This document shows, in pieces, positions 56,801-64,000 of a stretch of DNA of 64,000 nucleotides. The notes under the pieces were generated by a model. The model ran no database searches. It was not told the origin of the DNA and was given only the letters and a program-made list of their open reading frames with translations. This stretch comes from Anarhynchus alexandrinus (taxonomy: Eukaryota; Chordata; Aves; Charadriiformes; Charadriidae), in contig VUYV01000398.1 of assembly GCA_008711295.1 (NCBI GenBank), positions 271,295 through 335,294 of the forward strand, read 5' to 3'. Within the stretch, counting starts at the first letter, position 1. Every line of letters begins with the position of its first letter. The position numbers and the translations under genes are program-made.

Positions 56801-59800
56801 AGGCTCCAAGCAGCTGTTTGTGCTCGCAGACGGCGCTGGCACTCGCTGCCTTCCCTGCTGGGCTCAGCTGCGTGCGGGCAAGCTGCAGGCAGAGGCTGTA
56901 GGCAGCCCCCTGCCTGTGGCGCTGCCTCTTTGGGTCAGCGCTCCACGGAGGTTTTGAAGAGCGGGTCTGGTGGTGGGCATGGGGTGAGCAGGGTCATGTC
57001 TCCCCAAAGGGTCGAGGAGCTGGGCCACCACGGCCACCCGCTGCTGGACAAACGGCGGAGGGCAGTGGGATGGGAGCAGGCAAAGAGGCAAAGGGGAGAA
57101 GGGCATGGCTGTGAGCCGCATTGTGCTTGCTCAGCCAGCGTCATGGTGAGCACGAGGGTCACAAGGCGCCTCTCGGGGAGCTCCTCCCACGCTGGGGGCA
57201 GCCCACGGCACGGCCACCGCTCCCCCCTCCCACCCTTGCCCCTGCAGCAAACCTTGCACCAGGCGAGGGCTCCCTTATCGCCTGGTGTTTGCCTGTCTGG
57301 AGGAGCACACTGCAGACAGTACTAGTTAAACATCAGCCATGGGAAACGGGACAGGAAAAGGTCTGATGGGACGGGCTGTCCATGGCCCCTCATCCTTCAC
57401 AGGGGAGGCTCAGAGCCCAGCTGGCCCCACACACTCACTAGTGACTGTGGGCTGCTCCAGCAGCGCCTCCGGCATCAGCCACGTTTCACAGCTCAGAGTT
57501 GTCCCTCCTGTGTTAAAGCCCGCTGAGACCCCCCTCCTAAGGTAAACAGGAGCCAGTTTATTGCTTGCTGGAGTCGTTTCCCGGGGAGGTCAGGAGGGCT
57601 CTCCTTGGGACTCGTGACAGCCTGCTAACCTCTGCTGAGCTAAGGCGTTAGGAGAGCACCGTGTGCTGGGAAGAACAGCATTTAGCTGTGGGGATGCCAG
57701 CAGCCTGCTCTGAACCCTGGGACAAAGTCCTGTTTGTCTTGCCTTGGTCTTCAGGTTGCTGTGCTCTGGGCTCCCCTGCCCGCTTGTTTACAGCACTGAT
57801 GCAGAAAATTGTGATGGCTGTAATTGCCAGTGGTTTGCTGATTGTGCGCCTGCCCTGCTTGCTGGGCCAGAGACAAAAGCCCTAAATCCCTTTCCAAGGT
57901 TTGAAACTGTGTCATCCCAACAGGTAAGAAGGGGAAGGGATTTACTTATACTATTTGCTTAAAGAGTGCCTGGACATAAAATAAGACCAGTGCACCCCAG
58001 AGCAGGAGCAGCACCAGCATCCCTGGGCACTGCCCTGTAACGCCAGTTCCCTGCCCTCGCGTGCCCCCCTGTGCCGGGGAGGCAGCTGGGCACCCCCACA
58101 CCCCCTCCAAGCTTCATCTGCGGTAGGCCGACCCCCACACAGGCTGCCAGCTCTTCTTCTGGCACCAATCCCTCTGCAGCTCCGGCAAACTAGCAGAAAG
58201 CTTTCCCCGGGGACTGAGGCACCACAGACTCAGGCTCCGTGTGCTTGAGCCAGCCCAGCGTCCCGGGAGACTGCTCCTTGCCTCCAGCCGGATGCTGCCA
58301 GGAGGGTCCGCAGGCTTTTGAGAAGGGGCAGGGGGGGAACCCCTTCCACCCTGCGTGTGAGACCGCAGCAGGAGCTCAGCAGCAGCTGCAGCGGGGCTGA
58401 GAAGAACGATGCAAGATGTCTGGAAACGGCCAGCTACCGGCAGGAGTGCGTGGGAGAGGAGCTGCCTGCCACGGGGCTCTGCCTGCACGCAGGAGGGACC
58501 ACACAGACGCTTCGCCGTCCAGCCCTTCGCAGCCTTGGGGCGCCTGGAAAGAGCAGCACAGATTTTCCATCTATCCATCCCTCCATCCATTCATCCACCC
58601 CTGGGCTGGGTCATCCCCAAAAACGGGGCTGGGGGGGCAGCCCTTGGCAGGGGGCTGTGGGAACTGTGCTTGTGCTGCTGGGTTCTGGGGTGTCAGGCGT
58701 TGGTCTCGGACCTGAGGGGGTTCACTATGGCTTAGGGAGCTTTGCTGGGGAGGAGAGAACAAAGATTTGGCCAGACAGAGCCACCAAGGACAGCCTGGGG
58801 AGAAGGACAGCATAGCTGGCATCAGCACAGCACAGTGTGACGGGCATGGGGACACCCCGACATGTCGTGCAGCCGCAGCCTTGTGCTTTGCAAGCCGGGG
58901 AGCCCCGGCAGCTCAGCTACAGCCCTGCCAAGCCCGCAGGGAAGGACCCTGTGCACAGCCACATGGGAGCATATTTGCACAGAAAGGGTAAAACTTCAGA
59001 TGCCGGGTGTTGTTTCAACCCTGGAGACTCCTCAATAGCGAGCTGCCCTCCGGAGACCTCCCCTTTGGCCACAGAATGGAAGTAGCAGCCTCAGCACTTT
59101 GGCAGGAGCAGCGAGCTTTCTGCCTCCCAGCCCCGCTGAATAGCGGCAGAATTCATTATAGCCCCGTTTCACTTCTCCCTCCAATTATCCCCCTGGACAA
59201 TGGGCCGGGGCTGCGGCGGAAGGTCTCTTTCAGGAGGTGCCGGTGGCAGGACGTGCTGCTGGGGCTCAGCTAAGAGCCCCTTTGCTGGAGGGCAGTGACC
59301 TGAGTCCAGAAAAATGCCACTTTTGTGCCCGGGCAGTGAGAGCGTGCACAGGGCCAGCCCGGCACCTGGGACCGGGGGATGCTCCCTGCAGGGCGGAAAG
59401 CATTTGTTAGCAAGAACTAGCCCAAATCTGTGAAACACCTGCAATATGGGGGTATTTTGGTCAAAAGTAAGATATCAATGATTAGTTAAGTACTGGAGTG
59501 TTGTTTTATCTTTACAAACACAGTGGTGACTCAGTCCATCTGGCACTTCTCTGCACAGTGACTTTGGAGCCAGCAAGGACCACAGGCACTATTTGCATCG
59601 TGGCTGTAACCCAAGGGACTGGGCTCCTGCAGGTGACACCTTGCGTCCAAGGGCCCAGGTGTCTTCCTTGCTGCGCTGTGGCCACCTAGATCACCACTCT
59701 CCAGCCAGCCATGTGTAGGGCATCAGCTGCCAAGGTGGAGAAACAGGCAGCAATGGGTGCTGGAGCCTGTTGGGGGCTCTCTGAGAGCCTGAAGTTGGAC

Positions 59801-61449
59801 TTGGGAGTCAGAAGATGGACATGACACTCAGGTAAGGGCTTGTTTTCACCAGTCCCTCCCTGGCTGCTTGGAAAGTCCCCTCTCTTCCCAGAGATGCTCT
59901 GCCCCAACCACACTCATTGCTGCACAGCTCCCCAGAGCCTTGCTCCTGCCTGGCAGAGCAGAACTTGCTGGAGGGAGATTCAAGGGTGGTTGATGCTCGG
60001 AGCAAACTTTAGTGTGGGGAAGGGGGGATTCGCAGCCGTGCAGGCAGGGAGAGCCTGGAGGTTTATTCAGCCACCTCGTCCCTTCCACCTTTGCAAGATG
60101 TAAGGGCTGTTTTGGAGGAGCTGGCACAGGGGAATGACTTTGCACCAGCAGGTCCAATCCTGGCACACGTGGTGTGCATGTCACCAAAGCAGGCTGTGCC
60201 CCAAGCTGGAGAGCCTGCAGAGAACCCCGGGAGAGTGTGACAAGGGCTGAGGACGTTTCCGATGGAGGCAGACAGGACACTCAGCCTACTTCGTTTATCA
60301 GGAAGAAGATCAAGAGACAGCTTGATTACAGTCACAAGGACCTTGGTGCGTAAGTACCTTGGCAGAAATAACAAGCCAGGTACTTAAGAGCTCTTTAATC
60401 TAGCAGGGAAAAGCAAAACAAGAGCCAATTTGCTCCACATTTCTAGCAGTCCAGGTGATTAACTCCATAAGGAGAGGCAGGAACCTAGGCTGCCTTCCAG
60501 GGCTGCTGCGGGGCTGGCTGGGGGCTCCTACCCTACCATCACCTGCAGCAGCATATTTTACCTTGACATAAGGTACAAGAAACTTTAGGAGATAGCAGAG
60601 GGGCTGTGGGGTTGGGGCTGCATGGGGTGACCTGTCAAACACTTCGGCTGCAGAGGCCACACCTTTTCTGGTCAGGCAAGGTGGCCACCACTGGTCCTTG
60701 GGACAAGTCAGGGTACAGGTGGCATTGTCCAGGATCAGTAGGTAGAGTGGCACGGGGCGGGTGGCTCTGGCCAGGGAATCTGCAAATCAGCATTTATATT
60801 GAGATTGCAGCCAAAGGCTCTTTGTGCCAGAGAGATCTCCAGCTGCTGAGGTTTGAGCTCCCCAGCAGAGGGATGGTTGATCCCCTCTCTGCAAGCTCAC
60901 AAACCCAACTGAAGTTCCCGAGGCCACGGGGAAGTGGGGTCGCCCAGCAGCCAGCAGCACCCAGGGCTGATCCTGGTAACGCAGCCCTGGGATCTCCTGC
61001 TGGATACAGTTAACACATACTGGGCAGCTGCATCTCCATCATGCCAACAGCACAGCCAAGCAGAAGGAGGAATGGAGCACTTACCCCATGGAACCATTCA
61101 CATTTCTATTTAAATCCTACTTCCCCCCTAATTTTTACAGTTTTCTGGTTAAAAAATCAACAGCCTGGCCAGGGCCGTGATGCAAAGCATCGGGAAGACC
61201 CCTGGCCCGGGGCGGGGGTGATGCTGCAGGGTCCCCCCATGCAGCCCTGACGCCCGGCGTGCCGCCAGCGGGGCTAACAAAAGGCCAGCAGCAGGGCCAG
61301 CCCGTGCTGGGAGCGCCACGGTGCCGCGGCTGAATAGCTCTTCCCGCACAGAGGAAGGCATGAAGAGGCATAATCAAATAAGGGTATCAGCATGGTGCTC
61401 CTTGAACGGCGCGCCCAGCATGAGCCGACGGCAGGGCCGGGCGGAGGTG
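53871..61449. other. Intergenic downstream of HES1, no gene recognised
   Basis: GC-rich unique DNA. A short (CCAT)n/(ATCC)n tract lies at 58567-58600. Open frames are overlapping and proline/serine-rich with no domain. Confidence 0.5.
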
Positions 61450-61830
61450 ACAGGTATCTTTATCCTGCCACGCAGGAGAGCTCCAATGTCCCGCTGGCAG
61501 GAATTTGTCTGCAAATTTTCCCCCATTGAAAGGAGCGAGGCGGCCGGCAATGCGCGGGCTGAGATGATCGCTTGATTAAGGCCAGGGCAGGCGAGGTGGA
61601 GAGAGGGGGCAGCTCCCAGGGAGCCGTGATCCCAGCCCTTAACCTCTCCTTGGGAGACCGCAAATTATATCTGTTAATGTATCAGCCCGCTGGTATCCTA
61701 CAAATAAGTCGTCTGGCTAAGTGCGTGTCAGACGTTTGCAGGGGGAGTCGTTACCTTTTCATCACTTAATCATTTTCATCATCATCATTTAATTTATCTT
61801 GCAATAAAGTTTAACCCGGCGAGTCCCGGG
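61450..61830. promoter_or_regulatory. Candidate conserved non-coding element S
   Basis: Contains GGTATCTTTATCCTGCC (two GATA-type cores), TGCAAATTTTCCCCCATTG, GCTTGATTAAGGCC, CAAATTATATCTGTTAATG and a short (CAT)n/(TCA)n run at 61774-61788 followed by ATTTAATTTATC. Unlike the other islands it mixes CpGs with AT-rich cores, a pattern seen in developmental enhancers. Confidence 0.35.
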
Positions 61831-62094
61831 GAAGGCAGGTAAAGCGGCTTACCCGTCCAGCTGCACTGCAGCAAACCGGCTGCAAAAGGGCTTTGAAGAG
61901 CAGAGGGAAACAGTTTTCGCTGCTCCCACAAGGAAACGGGAAACCCTCTGCCACGGGAACAGGAGTATTCCAGCCCCTCTTCCCATCCCGCTCCCCTGCC
62001 AGCCGGGGACCGCCAGCGGCCGGAGGGAGGATGCTCCCCCAGTGTACCAGGGCTGGGGAGAGGGGGGGCCCCGTCACGCACTCCCCCTGGGTGC

Positions 62095-62400
62095 CAGAAG
62101 TGATTTACACAGTGCACCCGAGAGCAGAGTCAATTAAGGTCACATTTCTGTGTTGCTAAACAACAGGAGGTTCTGGGTTCAGGCCCGCTGAAAAGAAAAC
62201 AAAAGCCACCCCTTGAAACGGGGGCTTTGAGAGGGTTCAAAGGAGCACAAAACAAAAGGCGGGCTTTGTGGGCTGCCCTCACCCGCGCCTTCCCGGGCCC
62301 TTCCGCCACCAGAGACACCGTTAATGTGGCAAGGGGGAGTTTTTAATTGTCCAGCACAAACAATGCTGGCATATTTAGGCCGGCCTCATTACAGAGCCAT
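62095..62400. promoter_or_regulatory. Candidate conserved non-coding element T with X-box
   Basis: An RFX X-box-like GTTGCTAAACAAC lies at 62152-62164. Around it are GTCAATTAAGGTCA, TTCAAAGGAGC (TCF-like), CACCGTTAATGTGGC, TTTTTAATTGTCC and CACAAACAATGCTGGC (FOX/SOX-like). Confidence 0.35.
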
Positions 62401-64000
62401 CCGAAATGCCTGGAGAAGCATTCCCACCGCTTAGCATAAATAGCAGAAACGGCTTCTTTCACCAGCAGAGCAGGTCCCATCTGCTCCCAGCCCGTCCTTA
62501 CCTTGGCTTGCCATGGTGAGCCCGTGGGGTCGGCCCCTCCGCCCCTCTGCTCCCAAACCCTGGCGCGGGAACCTGCCTCCCTGCCCTCGGCTCGCCCCGC
62601 TGTAGGGGGGTCCCTGCACCCCATGGGAGCGGAGGGCAGGAGCCCCGGGGGTTTGCAGCGTGGGGTGCTCCGCTGAAGCTGCCGGTGTGGCAGCCCTGGC
62701 TGGGGTTTGCTCTGCCCGCCTTGCTCTGGCGGCTCAGCCATGGGTGCTGGGGGTCTCAAGGGGCATCATGCACAGCTCTTGACCCAACAAGGCTGTTCGC
62801 ACATGGCCTCACTGGGTGCCAGCTGATGTCACTCATGGGGAATGAGACAGAGAAGGTCTTGGGGACCTTCCCCAGTTGGGGTGAGTCTGAATCAGGAATG
62901 ACACTGACATTTCCCAGAGAGACCCAAACCCGACCGGGAACCAGGGTCTAGGCTCTTCATGGCTGTGTTTGTTTCAGGTTTACACCCTGTTGCACTTACC
63001 AGACCTCCCTTCCCAGCTGGTGCATGGGTGCCCTTGACCCCACCAGAGTGTCCCACCAGCCCCTCGTGGTGAGCCATGCCAGCCGGCCATCCCCCAGGCT
63101 GGGCAGAGGAGCCTGTGGCTGGGATGGGGGCTGCCCTGGCAGGGACACAGCCCCCTGGGGCTGGGTAACAGCATGGCTGCGAACGCTGCTGGCTCAGCTA
63201 CCACCGCCAAGCCCAGCCCTGCGCCTGGCGTCTCCAGGCCCAGCGGTGCTGACAGGTTGCAGCCCAGCAGCCAAGGCGAGGGCAGAGCTGTGCCAAGCGG
63301 GGCAGCGAGGCTGCCGGCACCGTGGGGCCGGAGAGCTGGCACCATGGCACAGAGACAAGCCAGCCCTAATCCCCCCTGGGCAGGGGGTCCCTGCAGTGGC
63401 CGAGCTGTCCTCCCTGCACCGGTACTGCTAGGAGTAGTAACAACACTGCAGCCACCCACCCTGCCTTGTTTGGGGAGTGCAGGGACCCCTTTGCAGCCCA
63501 AGGACCTCCTGTGCCCCCCACCCTGCCTGGCTGCCCCGCGTTCCCCCAGGGACTTGCAGCTCCCGTCCCTGGAGCGAGCCGCCCCGGCAGCCGCGGGCAG
63601 TCCAGCACAGGGCAGCCGGGGCGGTGAGCCTGTTTTTGCCGCGTGGGTCCTGGTAAAGAGCCTCGTTAGCCCACAGGGATCAAAGCGAGTGGCGTTTCCC
63701 GACCGATACCTGATCCCGGAGCTGGAAGGGAGCCGGGAGGCTGCCGAGTGCATCCTGCGCCACTCCCACCACCACGCAGCGCTGAGCGTGCCGAAGGCCC
63801 CACGCTGCTGGGCTGCGTTTTACAGCGCTGCAGTTTCTGCCAGCTCCCTCTCCCTCCTCTCCGCCTCCCCCTTTCTTGGAGGCAACCCGCTCCCCACGCC
63901 CCACAGTTTATTAAAAATCCTGGGTACCTTGGAAGAGACAACACAATAGTGTACTTGTTACAGCTGCCTCGTATTAATGGACTACCCCTTTTGATTTTAG
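62401..64000. other. Intergenic, GC-rich to the window end
   Basis: A 258-codon + frame (63173-63949) overlaps a 257-codon minus frame (62980-63753), so composition rather than coding explains them. An exon of a gene beyond the window edge cannot be excluded. Confidence 0.45.

Noticed and set aside
62980..63949. Overlapping 257- and 258-codon frames on opposite strands
   Set aside because: No recognisable domain and mutual overlap. An edge exon cannot be excluded but nothing supports it.
1..64000. Apparent abundance of RBPJ-like GTGGGAA sites (e.g. 10039, 13803, 27448, 27953, 31384, 32941, 38432, 41001, 53313)
   Set aside because: A 7-mer on both strands is expected about eight times in 64 kb by chance, so the count alone is not enrichment. 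Only sites inside islands or the promoter array are discussed.

Overview
This is a vertebrate genomic window, most likely from a bird. The main evidence is a 5'-truncated CR1 LINE (36851-37132) ending in the tandem ATTCTATG(A) 3' terminus typical of avian CR1, few other interspersed repeats, GC-rich intergenic DNA, and a compact four-exon HES1 gene. The species cannot be named from the sequence. There are no bacterial, plasmid, phage or CRISPR features.

The only protein-coding gene I can support is HES1 on the + strand: CDS exons 48967-49074, 49165-49260, 49355-49442 and 50072-50556, giving a 258-residue bHLH-Orange-WRPW Notch-effector repressor. Its CpG island spans roughly 48030-49470 and is broken by a 217-bp run of N (48678-48894). 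That gap removes the core promoter, the transcription start and most of the 5'UTR. The short 3'UTR keeps a Pumilio-type element, an 8-mer miR-9 seed match and an AATAAA signal. Intron 3 is lengthened by a degenerate minisatellite, and a 20-bp-period tandem array lies about 0.6-0.7 kb upstream of the ATG.

About 48 kb upstream and 13 kb downstream hold no recognisable gene. Mammalian HES1 also sits in a gene-poor interval rich in long-range enhancers. The longest open frames here (about 250-300 codons) look like chance ORFs in GC-rich DNA. What stands out is a series of AT-rich, low-complexity-free islands of 100-400 bp in the GC-rich background (e.g. 3600-3870, 8320-8530, 15178-15425, 32690-32985, 38965-39245, 41817-42075, 42635-42870, 47380-47765, 61450-61830, 62095-62400). 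They contain homeodomain-, SOX-, POU-, GATA- and RFX-type motifs and are proposed as conserved non-coding or enhancer candidates. Conservation itself could not be tested here.

Other items are several micro- and minisatellites, an exact 34-bp direct repeat 1.4 kb apart (45256-45289 and 46702-46735), a candidate unannotated terminal exon with a polyadenylation signal (about 40555-41100), a possible ancient repeat remnant near 34.1-34.3 kb, and a decayed protein-like stretch on the minus strand near 15.8-16.4 kb. I found no convincing new multi-gene system. The most testable novelties concern HES1 regulation: the intron-3 repeat, the upstream array, the lost C-terminal extension and the enhancer-like islands.
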